Made by a program: the position numbers and the translations under genes
Part shown: positions 41,608 through 50,357 of the stretch, in pieces
Position numbering within the stretch: position 1 is the first letter of the stretch
Layout of the letters: every line of letters starts with the position of its first letter
Notes under the pieces: generated by a model
The model's database searches: none
What the model was told of the DNA's origin: nothing
What the model saw: only the letters and a program-made list of their open reading frames with translations
Assembly: GCA_963817035.1 (NCBI GenBank)
Contig: CAWFMM010000003.1
Coordinates: 930,001-994,000, forward strand
Source of the DNA: AC-49 sp963817035
GTDB lineage: Bacteria; Actinomycetota; Thermoleophilia; Solirubrobacterales; Solirubrobacteraceae
Reading direction: 5' to 3'
Length of the DNA stretch: 64,000 nt

Positions 41608-42290
41608 GCGTAGAGCCCGCCGACGGCGGCGGCGTCGATCTGGGTGGCGTCGCCGCCGAGCTCGACGCGTCCCGCGCGCAGCCCGAGGACGAGGTCGGCC
41701 TCGGCGAGCCCGCCGCTCGGGTCGTGGCTGGTCAGCACGCGGGTCCGGCCCGACGAGCGCCCGATCAGCGGTTCGAGCGCCCGCGTCGCGGCCGGGTCGA
41801 GGTTCGCGTTGGGCTCGTCGAGCAGCAGCAGCTCGGGGTCATGCAGGACGGCACGGCACGCGGCGACGCGCTGGACCATGCCGCGCGAGAGCTCGCGGAC
41901 GGGCTCGGCGGCGCGCGGGAGCATGCCGACCTGATCGAGCAGCTCGTCCACGCGTTGCTGGTCCACGTCGTGCAGGCGCGCGTGGTAGCGCAGGTTCTCG
42001 CGCGCCGACAGGTCGCGATACAGCAGCGACTCGTGGCCGAGCAGGCCGATCTTGCCCCGCACCTTCCAGGCTTCGCCGGGCAGGTCGTGGCCGAGGACGG
42101 TCGTCGTTCCGCCCTGGGGGCGCAGCAGCGTCGCGAGGACCCGCAGCAGCGTCGACTTTCCCGCGCCGTTTGGTCCGAAGACGACGAGCGTGGCGCCGGT
42201 CGGCACACGGACACTGACGTTGTCCAGGGCGGTGCGCTCGCCGTAGCGGCGCACCACGCCCTGAAGCTCAATCGCCGTGGGACTGTCCAC
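41604..42290 (-). CDS. ccmA: Heme ABC exporter ATPase CcmA
   Basis: 228 residues with Walker A FGPNGAGKST, signature LSRGMVQRVAACRAV, Walker B LLLLDEPNANLD and the H-loop TSHD. CcmA powers release of holo-CcmE from CcmC. The GTG start at 42290 lies 23 nt inside the moaB 3' end, so translation may be coupled. ccmE, F, G and H are not in this window. Confidence 0.9.
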   Translation of the reverse strand: MDSPTAIELQGVVRRYGERTALDNVSVRVPTGATLVVFGPNGAGKSTLLRVLATLLRPQGGTTTVLGHDLPGEAWKVRGKIGLLGHESLLYRDLSARENLRYHARLHDVDQQRVDELLDQVGMLPRAAEPVRELSRGMVQRVAACRAVLHDPELLLLDEPNANLDPAATRALEPLIGRSSGRTRVLTSHDPSGGLAEADLVLGLRAGRVELGGDATQIDAAAVGGLYA

Positions 42291-42753
42291 CGACGTGGTG
42301 CAGCGTCTGCTCGATGTGCGCCAGCGCTGGAGCGAGCACGCCGAACAGCTCGCTGATCGCCTTCGGGCTGCCGGGGAAGTTGACGATCAGCGTCTGGGCC
42401 GCGATCCCCGAGACCCCGCGCGAGAGCATGCCCATCGGCGTCTGCTTCATCGACTCGGCCCGAAACGCCTCGGCGATTCCCGGCGCCGGACGCTCGATCA
42501 CGGCGCTCGTTGCCTCCGGCGTGACGTCGTCGAGTGTGAAGCCGGTGCCGCCGGTCGTGAACAGGAACGTGAACTCGTCGTCGACGAAGTGATGCAGGCG
42601 ATCCTCGATCAGCGAGAAGTCGTCGGGCACCACCTCCATCGACTCGACGTCGCAGCCGGCCGCCTCGGCGAGCTGCGCGAGCAGCGGGCCCGACTCGTCC
42701 TCCTTCTCACGGCGGGAGACGGAGCTGGAAATGGTCAGGACGCAGGTGCGCAT
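42268..42753 (-). CDS. moaB: Molybdopterin adenylyltransferase-type MoaB/Mog protein
   Basis: 161 residues with the MPT-binding signature TTGGTG at about 66-71 and DVTPEAT at about 76-82. It would adenylate molybdopterin before molybdenum insertion. It is separated from moaC by 249 nt containing repeats. The ATG follows a TACGCT box by 7 nt, so it probably starts a leaderless transcript that continues into ccmA. Confidence 0.9.
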   Translation of the reverse strand: MRTCVLTISSSVSRREKEDESGPLLAQLAEAAGCDVESMEVVPDDFSLIEDRLHHFVDDEFTFLFTTGGTGFTLDDVTPEATSAVIERPAPGIAEAFRAESMKQTPMGMLSRGVSGIAAQTLIVNFPGSPKAISELFGVLAPALAHIEQTLHHVGGQSHGD

Positions 42754-42760
42754 CGCGAAC

Positions 42761-42766
42761 AGCGTA
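42761..42766 (-). promoter_or_regulatory. Putative -10 box of leaderless moaB-ccm-hem promoter
   Basis: TACGCT on the minus strand, 7 nt before the moaB ATG. If real, it would drive the whole moaB-to-birA run. Confidence 0.4.
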
Positions 42767-42810
42767 CGCCGTCATGGGAACCAGGTGGGGCCGGGCGGTG
42801 TAGACCCGTT

Positions 42811-42918
42811 GATGGACGAGGGGTCTGACCCCTTGGATGGACGAGGGGTCTGACCCCTTGAGTCGGCGCCACTGAGATTTGCTGCGCGGGGGCGTCGTAA
42901 GGGGTCTGACCCCTCGTC
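42811..42918. repeat. Array of three palindromic REP-like elements
   Basis: A 24-25 nt unit containing the near-palindrome AGGGGTCTGACCCCTT occurs at 42811-42834 and again directly after it at 42835-42859. An inverted copy lies at 42899-42918; the central T/A marks orientation. Each can fold as a hairpin. The array fills much of the moaC-moaB gap (42754-43002), which holds no gene that I can see. A related pair lies at 59310-59350. Confidence 0.8.
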
Positions 42919-43002
42919 TCCCCGAACTCACGGCACGCGAGGCGTACTCCGGCGCGGTCCAGATATCTTCACGTGGTCCCCATGGCCCGGCGAGGTCGCG
43001 GC

Positions 43003-43470
43003 TCAGCGATGCCAGTCGCCGCTGCGGCCGCCGCTCTTGGCGATCAGCTCGACGCGCGAGATCGCGGCTGAGCGATCCAGTCCCTTGACCATGTCGTAGA
43101 CGGTCAGCGCCGCGATCGTGACCGCGGTCATCGCCTCCATCTCGACGCCGGTTCGCGCCGTCACCGACGCGGTGGCGATCAGCTCGACGTGGTCGGACCC
43201 GACCGTCGCCTCGACGTCCACGTGGTCCAGGCCGAGCGGGTGACACAGCGGGATCAGCTCGCCGGTGCGCTTGGCCGCCTGGATGCCGGCAATCCGCGCG
43301 GTACCCAGCACATCGCCCTTTGGCGCGTCGCCCGCCGCCACGGCCGCTGCGGTCTCCGGGGCCATCGTCACGACCGCCCGCGCCGTCGCCCGCCGCGCGG
43401 TCACCGGCTTGTCGCCGACGTCGACCATCCGCGCCGCACCCTCGTCGTCGAGGTGCGTCAGGCCGCTCAC
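43003..43470 (-). CDS. moaC: Cyclic pyranopterin monophosphate synthase MoaC
   Basis: 155 residues with MVDVGDKPVTARRATA, KGDVLGTARIAGIQAAKRT, IPLCHPL, VEMEAMTAV and DMVKGLDR, which form the active site. It acts after MoaA in molybdopterin synthesis. The GTG start at 43470 overlaps the precorrin-2 dehydrogenase stop as GTGA; upstream in-frame sequence is the shifted reading of that gene. Confidence 0.95.
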   Translation of the reverse strand: MSGLTHLDDEGAARMVDVGDKPVTARRATARAVVTMAPETAAAVAAGDAPKGDVLGTARIAGIQAAKRTGELIPLCHPLGLDHVDVEATVGSDHVELIATASVTARTGVEMEAMTAVTIAALTVYDMVKGLDRSAAISRVELIAKSGGRSGDWHR

Positions 43471-44207
43471 GCCGGCGCCGCGTCGAGCTGTGCCGCGGCG
43501 ATCAGATCGAGCACCGCCTGCTCGTCGCCCGCGCGCAGCAGCGCGATCGGGTCTGGCTCGCCGTTGACGATGCCTTCGAAGAACGCCTTGCGATCCTGGT
43601 AGGTCGGCAGCGTGCCCTTGGCCCAGCCGCGCGCGTCGTTGAGCATGATCGCCAGCCGCGCGTAGTCCTCGCCGAACAGCTCGCCGACCTCGGCCTTCAT
43701 CCGCTTGGCCAGGGCCGGCGACGCGCCGGCGGTCGAGATCGCGATCGCCAGTGGTCCGGTGCGCACGATCGCCGGCAGGATGAAGTTGCACAGCGGTGGG
43801 ACATCGACGATGTTGACGAGCATCGCCCGGCGCTCGGCGTCGTCGTAGATCGCGATGTTCGTCTCGGTCGAATCGGTGCAGGCGATGGCCATGAACACGC
43901 CCTCGAGATCGTCGGCGCCGGCGTAGTCGCGGCGCTCCCAGGCGATCGAGCCCTCGGCCGCCAGTGCCTCGAGCTCGCCGACCGCTTCGGGCGCGATCAA
44001 CGTCACGTCGCCGCTGCACGCGAGCAGCCCTTCGACCTTCTCCAGCCCGATCTCGCCGCCACCGATCACGAGGCAGCGGCGGCCGGTCAGCTTCAGGCAC
44101 GCGATGTAGAACGGCGTCGACAGCATGTCGCGGACGCAGGTCTGATCGCAGATCCCGCGGGCGAACTGGCAGACGCATTCTTTTCCGGAATAGGCAGCAG
44201 CAGGCAT
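43467..44207 (-). CDS. Precorrin-2 dehydrogenase (siroheme synthase, Met8/CysG-B-like) with Cys-rich N-terminus
   Basis: 246 residues. The NAD-binding core is RRCLVIGGGEIGLEKVEGLL followed by TLIAPE, IACTDSTETN and LCNFILPAIVR, then ISTAGASPALAKRMK. It oxidises precorrin-2 to sirohydrochlorin and may add iron. About 27 residues before the core contain four cysteines (CVCQFARGICDQTC). ATG 44207 is supported by a TACCCT box 10 nt upstream; a shorter start at ATG 44126 would remove the cysteines. It completes the siroheme route with the SUMT domain 6 kb downstream. Confidence 0.88.
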   Translation of the reverse strand: MPAAAYSGKECVCQFARGICDQTCVRDMLSTPFYIACLKLTGRRCLVIGGGEIGLEKVEGLLACSGDVTLIAPEAVGELEALAAEGSIAWERRDYAGADDLEGVFMAIACTDSTETNIAIYDDAERRAMLVNIVDVPPLCNFILPAIVRTGPLAIAISTAGASPALAKRMKAEVGELFGEDYARLAIMLNDARGWAKGTLPTYQDRKAFFEGIVNGEPDPIALLRAGDEQAVLDLIAAAQLDAAPA

Positions 44208-44217
44208 GCGTCTGTAC

Positions 44218-44223
44218 AGGGTA
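44218..44223 (-). promoter_or_regulatory. Putative -10 box supporting the longer precorrin-2 dehydrogenase start
   Basis: TACCCT on the minus strand ends 10 nt before ATG 44207. It lies in the 113-nt divergent gap with the methyltransferase gene. Confidence 0.35.
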
Positions 44224-44320
44224 CGGATCGCGACGATTGACGCTCGCATGACGCCGGCATGACGGTGCCGCGCAACGGTCACGCGATCCGATCACCCGAT
44301 TGCCTTGCGAGGAGCGAACC

Positions 44321-45397
44321 ATGACCACCCAGACCGCACCCACCATCGACGAAGACAAGCTCAACGCCTTCATGGGCGCGTTCGTCGGCGATCTCGGCGC
44401 CGCGGCGACGACCGCGCTCGTGCTGATCGGCGACAAGCTCGGCCTCTACCGTGCGATGGCCGATTCGCAGCCGATCAGCTCGACCGAGCTGGCCGAGAAG
44501 ACCGGCACCCGCGAGCGCTACGTGCGCGAGTGGCTGTGCCAGCAGGCGGCCAGCGGCTACGTGACCTACGACCCGTCCGACGGCACGTTCCGGCTGCCGC
44601 CCGAGCAGGCGATGGCGCTCGCCGACGAGGACAGCCCGGCGTTCATCCCCGGCGCGTTCCAGCTCGTCGCGGCGATGATCAAGGACGAGCCGCACATCAC
44701 CGAGCGCTTCACGTCCGGCGCCGGCTTCGGCTGGCACGAGCACCACCACGACCTGTTCGAGGGCACCGAGCGCTTCTTCCGCCCCGGCTACCTCGGCAAC
44801 CTGCTGTCGGCGTGGATCCCGTCGCTCGAGGGCGTTCAGGCCAAGCTCGAGGCCGGTGCGCACGTCGCCGACATCGGCTGCGGTCACGGCGCCTCGACGA
44901 TCATCATGGCCAAGGCGTTTCCCAGGTCGACGTTCGTCGGCTCCGACTACCACGAGGGCTCGATCCAGGCCGCCCGTCTCGCCGCCGAGCGCGCCGGGGT
45001 CTCCGACCGCGTGACGTTCGAGGTCGCGGGCGCAGCCGACTTCACCGGCGGCCCGTTCGACTTCGTCTGCGTCTTCGACGCGCTGCACGACATGGGCGAC
45101 CCGGTCGGCGCCTCGGCTCACGTGCGCGAGCAGATCGCCGACGATGGCACCTGGATGGTCGTCGAGCCGTACGCCGGCGACCGGATCGAGGACAACCTCA
45201 ACCCGGTCGGCCGCGTCTTCTACGCGGGCTCGACGCTGCTCTGCACGCCGGCTTCGCTGAGCCAGGACGTCGGGCTCGCGCTCGGCGCCCAGGCCGGTCA
45301 GGAGCGGCTGACGCAGGTGCTCAACGAGGGCGGCTTCAGCCGCGTGCGGCGCTCGGCCGAGACGCCGTTCAACATGGTGCTGGAGGTGCGTCCCTAG
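44321..45397 (+). CDS. Class I SAM-dependent methyltransferase with winged-helix N-terminus
   Basis: 358 residues. Residues about 20-110 form a winged-helix dimerisation domain (STELAEKTGTRERYVREWL). The SAM site reads VADIGCGHGASTIIMA (about 185-200). It resembles Rv2258c-type methyltransferases of unknown substrate. ATG 44321 has GAGGAG about 9 nt upstream, one of few clear Shine-Dalgarno sites here. It converges on the SRPBCC gene with overlapping TAG stops (CTAG). Confidence 0.88.
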   Translation: MTTQTAPTIDEDKLNAFMGAFVGDLGAAATTALVLIGDKLGLYRAMADSQPISSTELAEKTGTRERYVREWLCQQAASGYVTYDPSDGTFRLPPEQAMALADEDSPAFIPGAFQLVAAMIKDEPHITERFTSGAGFGWHEHHHDLFEGTERFFRPGYLGNLLSAWIPSLEGVQAKLEAGAHVADIGCGHGASTIIMAKAFPRSTFVGSDYHEGSIQAARLAAERAGVSDRVTFEVAGAADFTGGPFDFVCVFDALHDMGDPVGASAHVREQIADDGTWMVVEPYAGDRIEDNLNPVGRVFYAGSTLLCTPASLSQDVGLALGAQAGQERLTQVLNEGGFSRVRRSAETPFNMVLEVRP

Positions 45398-45801
45398 ACG
45401 TCGGCCGCGGCCAGCGCGGCGAGCGAGCGCAGTGATGCGCTGATGATGTCGCGCTGGCCGTCGAGGCGATGAGCCTCCTGCTCGGGCAGCTCGGCGTGGA
45501 CCGCGATGCGTGTGCCGTCGCGGTCGTTCAGAGGCTCGAGCTGCCAGGCGAAGACGATGTCGGAGACCAGGCACGAGACCGTGACCTGGCGCCCGCTGGT
45601 GTCGGCGCGCAGCGCCTGGGGCATCGGGAAGTCCGGGTAGCCGGTGGGGTACATCGTGAAGTCGCCCTTGCCCTCGTGGCCGGTGCGCTGCACGGTCTCC
45701 ATCCCCTCCCACCACTCGGGAAAGCGCCCTGGGTCATAGAGGAGCTTCCAGACCTCCTCGACCGGCGCGGTCGTCGTCGTGTCGTCATCGAATGTCGGCA
45801 T
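45394..45801 (-). CDS. SRPBCC (START-like) lipid/polyketide-binding protein
   Basis: 135 residues with the helix-grip pattern VEEVWKLLYDPGRFPEWWEG at the N-terminus and a long C-terminal helix (IISASLRSLAALAAA). It should bind a hydrophobic ligand or act as a cyclase/aromatase. It starts inside the 3' end of the SARP gene (17-nt overlap), so the regulator and this protein are co-expressed. Confidence 0.85.
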   Translation of the reverse strand: MPTFDDDTTTTAPVEEVWKLLYDPGRFPEWWEGMETVQRTGHEGKGDFTMYPTGYPDFPMPQALRADTSGRQVTVSCLVSDIVFAWQLEPLNDRDGTRIAVHAELPEQEAHRLDGQRDIISASLRSLAALAAADV

Positions 45802-48800
45802 CGTGGTCTCCCGTTGTCGTGGTCAGCCGGTCGAGTTCGCGCAGCTCGTCCTCGATCCGTGCGATCTCCCGTCCCGGTTCGATCGTCGCCACCGCCGGGC
45901 GGCCGAGGTCGACGAGGTTGGCGAGAATGTCGCTCGCGGCCGTCGGGCCTCCCGGACCCGACGACGACCACGACGCGAGCGCCTCGCGCAGGCGCTTGGC
46001 GGCCAGCGCGTCGTCGCCCCGTGCGTGGGCGATCAGCCCCTGGACGTGGGTCAGCCGCGCGACGAGGATGTGCGGGCGATCGGTCGGCCCGACCGGCTCG
46101 AGCGTCACCTGGCGCAGCTCGTCGTGGGCCTCGTCGGGGCGCCCGCCGCGGGCCAGTGCCTCCGCGCGCGAGAGCCGGGCGCTGGGTCGGCTGACCGCGG
46201 CGCCGCCGTCCAGCGCGCGTCCCAGGAGCTCGGCGGCGCCGTCGTACTCGCCCGCCGCGAGCGCGAATTGGCCCTCGTCGTGGTCGGCCAGCGCCACGAG
46301 GCGCTGGAGGCCGCTGCGCTCCGCGGCGTCGCGCTCGTCGGCCAGCGCCACGCGCGCCTCATCGATCCGGTCCATCCGCACCAGCAGCGATGCGCGGATT
46401 GCGTGCAGCGGAGTCACGAGCGGCGGTAGGTCGAGCACGTCCGCGCTCTCGGCGCAATCCAAGGCCTCCTGGAGGCGCCCGAGGGCGGCGGCGATGCAGG
46501 AGAGGTTGACCCACACCGTGTAGGCGCGATCGGGCGCGTTGCCGGTCAGCTGGGCCGTCTCGTAGAAGCAGCGCATCGCGTCTTCGAGGCCGTCGTCGCG
46601 CATCGCCCGGAAGGCGCGGGCGTTGGCCGCGTCGAGCTGCACGGATGCGCTTGACGGCTCGAGCTCATCGAGCCGCGCGAGCAGCCGGTCGGCCTCCTCG
46701 GTGTCACCGGCGACGGCCTCGCCCCATGCGCCGAGCGCGAGGGCGGAGCCGAGGATGTCGGGGGCCGGGCCATCGATCCCGGCCAGCAGCTCCAGGGCTG
46801 CCTGCGCCTCGTCGACCGTGCGCTGGGGATGGCAGAGCGCTCCGCTGTACCACTGAGCGGCCCGGGCGTGCGCGGCCCCGCGGCCGGCGAGGTCGTCGGC
46901 GGGCAGGTTGCGCAGCGCTGCGTCGAGGGCCTGTCGCGAAGCGTCGTCGTCGCCGTTCCAGGCATGGGCCTGGGCGAGATCGAGCAGCAGGGCCGGGTCG
47001 CTCGGGCGTAGCTCGACGGCTTCGCTGAGGAAGGCGATCGCTTCGCCGATCGCTCCGACGCCGATCGCGTCGTTGCCCGCGTGGGCGAGGCGCTGCGCGG
47101 CCTCATCGTCGTGCCCGGCGAGGCGCAGGTGGCGCGCGGTTTCGGCGGTCGGGCCGCGCAGCGCGCCGGCGAGCTCGAAGTGCAGCGCGCGTCGTCGCGC
47201 GTCGGGCAGTTGGGCGAGCGCCGCCTCGCGCAGCAGTGCGTGGCGGTAGCCGAAGCCCTGGCCGGGCGTCGCGAACAGCCCGGTGTCGAGCGCGCCGAGA
47301 ACGTCATCGGCGCTGGCCAGCGCATCGACCTCGCGTCGGGACAGGTCGCGCCCGGCTCCGGCGGCGAGCTCGGCCACGTTGCGCGCTCCGGGGGTAAGGC
47401 GCCCGAGCGCCACGCGGACGACGGCCTGGAGCGTCGGGGGCGAGCCCTCGTGCCCGCCCGCGGCGGCGCGAGCGCTCTCGACCGCGAGCAGCGGGTTGCC
47501 GTCGGCCGCGGCGATGACCTGCTCGCGCGCGTCGGCCCCGAGCGTCGCGACGCTGCGCACGAGCCGGTCGACGGCGTCGCGGTGCAGTGGTTGGACGTCG
47601 ATCTCGATCAGCGCGCCGCCCCGCGAGCGGTGGCTGTGCAGCAGGGCGTCGACGTCGGCGCGCTCCGGTGTGTGGCGCCGGGTCAGGATCGCGAGCACCG
47701 GCAGTCCGGCAAAGCGCCGCGCGACGTAGGCCAGCAGCTCGAGGCTCGCCGCGTCGGCCAGATGCAGATCCTCGAACAGCAGGACGAGCGGCCGATCGGC
47801 GCATGCGTACTCGATCGCGTCGACTGCCGCTTCGAACAGCCGCGCCCGAGCGAGCTCGGGAACGATCGCCGGTGGCGCGCCGCTGCCGTCGCGCCCCAGG
47901 CGCCGGGGCAGCGACGGCGTGATCGCCGCGAGCTCGTCGGGCCATGTCGCCTCCGGCTCGGGCGCGGGCAGCGTCGTCGCGAGCTCGCGCAGCAGCTCGG
48001 CCCACAGCGAGAACGGGGCTGCGCCACCAAGCTCGAGCGACGTGCACGCCGCGGTGCGCCGCCCGTCGTCGGCAGCACGATCGAGCACGTCGCGGGCGAT
48101 CCGTGTCTTGCCGATCCCGCCCTCGCCCGACAGCACCGCGAGGGCGCCCTGCGGCGTGGCCGACGCCTCGAGCAGGATCGCGAGCTCGTCGTCGCGCCCG
48201 ACGAGCGGCCAGCGGCCGGCGAGCGCAGGGGCCTCGACGGCGGCCGGGTCCGCCGCGGCGGCTCTCAGCCCGGCGGCGGCTTCGCGCGTGGCCGCTGACG
48301 GAGCGAGGCTGAGCTGGGTGCGCAGCCGTTCGGTCAGGCGGTCATAGACCGAGAACGCGCCGGCGCGGTCGCCGGCGGCGGCGAGGCGGGCCATCAGGTC
48401 GCGCGCCGCGGCCTCGTCGAGCGGATCGAGCGCGAGGCGCCGGCGGGCGTAGCCGACCGCGGCGTCGGGTGTCGGCGCCTCGTTGGCGAGCCGCGCGAAC
48501 GCCGCGGCGAGGCGCTCGGTGTGGCGGTCGCGCGCCTCGAGCACCCAGTCGTCGTCGAAGTCGGCGAGCAGCGGGCCACGACACAGCGCGACCGCGGCCT
48601 CGATCTCCCCTGCCGCGAGGTGGGCGTCGAACGCGCTCAGGTCGGGCGCGCAGCGCAGTGCGATCCGGTCGCGGGTCGCGATCAGCGCGTCGTCGGCGTC
48701 GGTGCCCAGAGCCTGGCGCAGGTTCCACATCGCGCTGCGCAGCGATGCGCGCGCGCTGGCGTCGAGGACGTCGGGCCAGAATTGCGCGGCGACCGCGGTC

Positions 48801-48928
48801 CGCGGGTGCTCACCGGGATTCAGTGCCAGCCAGCCCAAGAGCGCCCACGCCCTTCGGCTGGGAGGCACAGGCACGAGCCCGGTGTCGACTTCAACCTCGA
48901 GCTCGCCGAGCAGTCGAACCTGCAACAC
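45785..48928 (-). CDS. SARP/BTAD-type transcriptional regulator with AAA ATPase and TPR region
   Basis: 1,047 residues. The N-terminal OmpR-like winged helix (about 1-95) and BTAD domain (about 97-225) precede an AAA/NB-ARC-like ATPase (Walker A GEGGIGKT at 268-275, Walker B LVLLFEDLHLAD). A long helical TPR-like half (about 600-1040) follows. The layout is that of large actinobacterial SARP activators such as AfsR. A TAGAAT box ends 6 nt before the GTG. The target is unknown; the coupled SRPBCC gene and nearby methyltransferase are candidates. Confidence 0.9.
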   Translation of the reverse strand: MLQVRLLGELEVEVDTGLVPVPPSRRAWALLGWLALNPGEHPRTAVAAQFWPDVLDASARASLRSAMWNLRQALGTDADDALIATRDRIALRCAPDLSAFDAHLAAGEIEAAVALCRGPLLADFDDDWVLEARDRHTERLAAAFARLANEAPTPDAAVGYARRRLALDPLDEAAARDLMARLAAAGDRAGAFSVYDRLTERLRTQLSLAPSAATREAAAGLRAAAADPAAVEAPALAGRWPLVGRDDELAILLEASATPQGALAVLSGEGGIGKTRIARDVLDRAADDGRRTAACTSLELGGAAPFSLWAELLRELATTLPAPEPEATWPDELAAITPSLPRRLGRDGSGAPPAIVPELARARLFEAAVDAIEYACADRPLVLLFEDLHLADAASLELLAYVARRFAGLPVLAILTRRHTPERADVDALLHSHRSRGGALIEIDVQPLHRDAVDRLVRSVATLGADAREQVIAAADGNPLLAVESARAAAGGHEGSPPTLQAVVRVALGRLTPGARNVAELAAGAGRDLSRREVDALASADDVLGALDTGLFATPGQGFGYRHALLREAALAQLPDARRRALHFELAGALRGPTAETARHLRLAGHDDEAAQRLAHAGNDAIGVGAIGEAIAFLSEAVELRPSDPALLLDLAQAHAWNGDDDASRQALDAALRNLPADDLAGRGAAHARAAQWYSGALCHPQRTVDEAQAALELLAGIDGPAPDILGSALALGAWGEAVAGDTEEADRLLARLDELEPSSASVQLDAANARAFRAMRDDGLEDAMRCFYETAQLTGNAPDRAYTVWVNLSCIAAALGRLQEALDCAESADVLDLPPLVTPLHAIRASLLVRMDRIDEARVALADERDAAERSGLQRLVALADHDEGQFALAAGEYDGAAELLGRALDGGAAVSRPSARLSRAEALARGGRPDEAHDELRQVTLEPVGPTDRPHILVARLTHVQGLIAHARGDDALAAKRLREALASWSSSGPGGPTAASDILANLVDLGRPAVATIEPGREIARIEDELRELDRLTTTTGDHDADIR

Positions 48929-48934
48929 GCAGCG

Positions 48935-48940
48935 ATTCTA
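48935..48940 (-). promoter_or_regulatory. Putative -10 box of leaderless SARP promoter
   Basis: TAGAAT on the minus strand, 6 nt before the GTG start. It lies in a 24-nt gap after the secreted repeat protein. Confidence 0.4.
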
Positions 48941-48952
48941 GGGCGGCCCTCC

Positions 48953-50212
48953 CTATCGCGCCACGTGCAGGACCATCGTCTTCAGCGGCGGGTGCGCGCC
49001 CTTGGCCAAGCATGTCGCGTAGGTGCGCCGTGTCCGCAACGGGACGCCGTGGTTGCCGCGGGTCTGGATGACCACGTGAACGAGCGCCTTGGGGTGACCG
49101 GCGAGGTTGATCAGCGCCGAGCGCGCGCCGGATTTCAGCGTGGCGACGACGCGGCCGTCGAGCAGGATCTTCACCGGTCCGGAGCGCTGATCGCTGGGCA
49201 CGCGCCAGTGGACGGTGACCGTGCGCCGGCTGACGCAGGCGGCGGGCTTCTGGGTCGTGTGCGTCACGGCGGGAGCCGGCGCGGGCTGGGGCGCGGGCGG
49301 CGGCGGCGCGGACGGGGTCGTCGGGGGTGTCGGGGTGACGATCGCCGGCGCCGGGGCGAGCGACGGGTCGACCGTCCAGTCGTGGATCGACTGGTCGCCG
49401 ACGTTACCGGCCGCGTCGACCTGCTGGACGACGAACTCGTAGAAGCCCGCGGTCAGCCCGGAATACGTCTTCGGGCTCGTGCAGGTCGTGAACGTCACAC
49501 CGTCGAGCGAGCATTCGAACGCGCCGCCGGCCTCGCCGGTGAATGCGAACGTCGCCGTGGTCAGGCCGGTCAGGACGGGCACGACGGTGGTCAGCGCCGG
49601 GGCGCTCGGCGGCGTGGTGTCGACCGTCCAGTCGTAGGCGCCGGGGCTTGAGATGTTGCCGGCCACGTCGGTCTGGCGGACCCGGAGCTCGTGGGCGCCT
49701 TCGCCGATCCCGGTGTAGACCAGCGGGCTGGCGCACGTCGCGAACGTGTCGCCGTCGAAGCTGCATTCGAGCACGCCGCCGGGCTCGCCCGAGAAGGTGA
49801 GTGAGGCGTCGGTCGAGCTCGTCACGGGATTCTGATCGCTGGCGATCGAGGGCGGGTCGGGGGCGGTGTAGTCCTCGGTCCAGTCGACGACCGTGGGGGC
49901 GCTGACGTTGTCCGACGCGTCGACGGCGACGACGGCCAGGCTGTGGTCGCCTTCGCTCAGGTCGCTCAGCGACAGCGAGCTGTCGCAGTCGCCCAGCGAT
50001 GCCGCGTCGAGCGCGCACTGAAACGTGGCGCCGACCTCGGAGCTGAACGTGAAGTCGACGGAACCCTGGTTGTCGATCGTGCTGACGGGCAGGGTCGAAA
50101 CGACGTCCGGCGGCGCGGGCGGGGTGGTGTCGGGCGGCGTGGCGAGGGCGGTGGCCGGGGCCAGCGCGGTGATCGCGAGCACGGCAGCAGCGACCGTCAG
50201 GCGAGACATCAT
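48953..50212 (-). CDS. Secreted protein with three Ig-like tandem repeats
   Basis: 419 residues with a signal peptide (about 1-25). Three repeats of about 85 residues follow, each with a pattern like FECSLDG-x-F-x-TC-x-SP, a Y-x-GL turn, G-x-H/YE-x-V and D-AGN-x-S-x-DWTVD. The paired cysteines suggest a disulfide per repeat. A Pro-rich linker (about 285-320) and a C-terminal beta domain end the protein. It has a strong Shine-Dalgarno sequence (AGGAGG, 7 nt before ATG 50212). Surface adhesion or wall binding is plausible but not shown. Confidence 0.8.
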   Translation of the reverse strand: MMSRLTVAAAVLAITALAPATALATPPDTTPPAPPDVVSTLPVSTIDNQGSVDFTFSSEVGATFQCALDAASLGDCDSSLSLSDLSEGDHSLAVVAVDASDNVSAPTVVDWTEDYTAPDPPSIASDQNPVTSSTDASLTFSGEPGGVLECSFDGDTFATCASPLVYTGIGEGAHELRVRQTDVAGNISSPGAYDWTVDTTPPSAPALTTVVPVLTGLTTATFAFTGEAGGAFECSLDGVTFTTCTSPKTYSGLTAGFYEFVVQQVDAAGNVGDQSIHDWTVDPSLAPAPAIVTPTPPTTPSAPPPPAPQPAPAPAVTHTTQKPAACVSRRTVTVHWRVPSDQRSGPVKILLDGRVVATLKSGARSALINLAGHPKALVHVVIQTRGNHGVPLRTRRTYATCLAKGAHPPLKTMVLHVAR

Positions 50213-50316
50213 GGGTCGTCCTCCTTGGACTGGAAACGCCGGTCGTCCTGACCGAGCGGGAAATTCACCGGTCGCATCGGCGCGCGCCGAGGCCGACCTG
50301 AGCCCTCAGTGCCGAA

Positions 50317-50332
50317 GGACGGTCATCCGTCC
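50317..50332 (-). terminator. Hairpin downstream of rarA
   Basis: GGACGG and CCGTCC pair in a 6-bp stem with a 4-nt loop, 26-41 nt after the rarA stop. No T-tract follows. The rest of the 145-nt gap holds the Shine-Dalgarno sequence of the secreted protein and no gene. Confidence 0.35.
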
Positions 50333-50357
50333 AGCAGCGCCGCGTCATCGACGTCGA

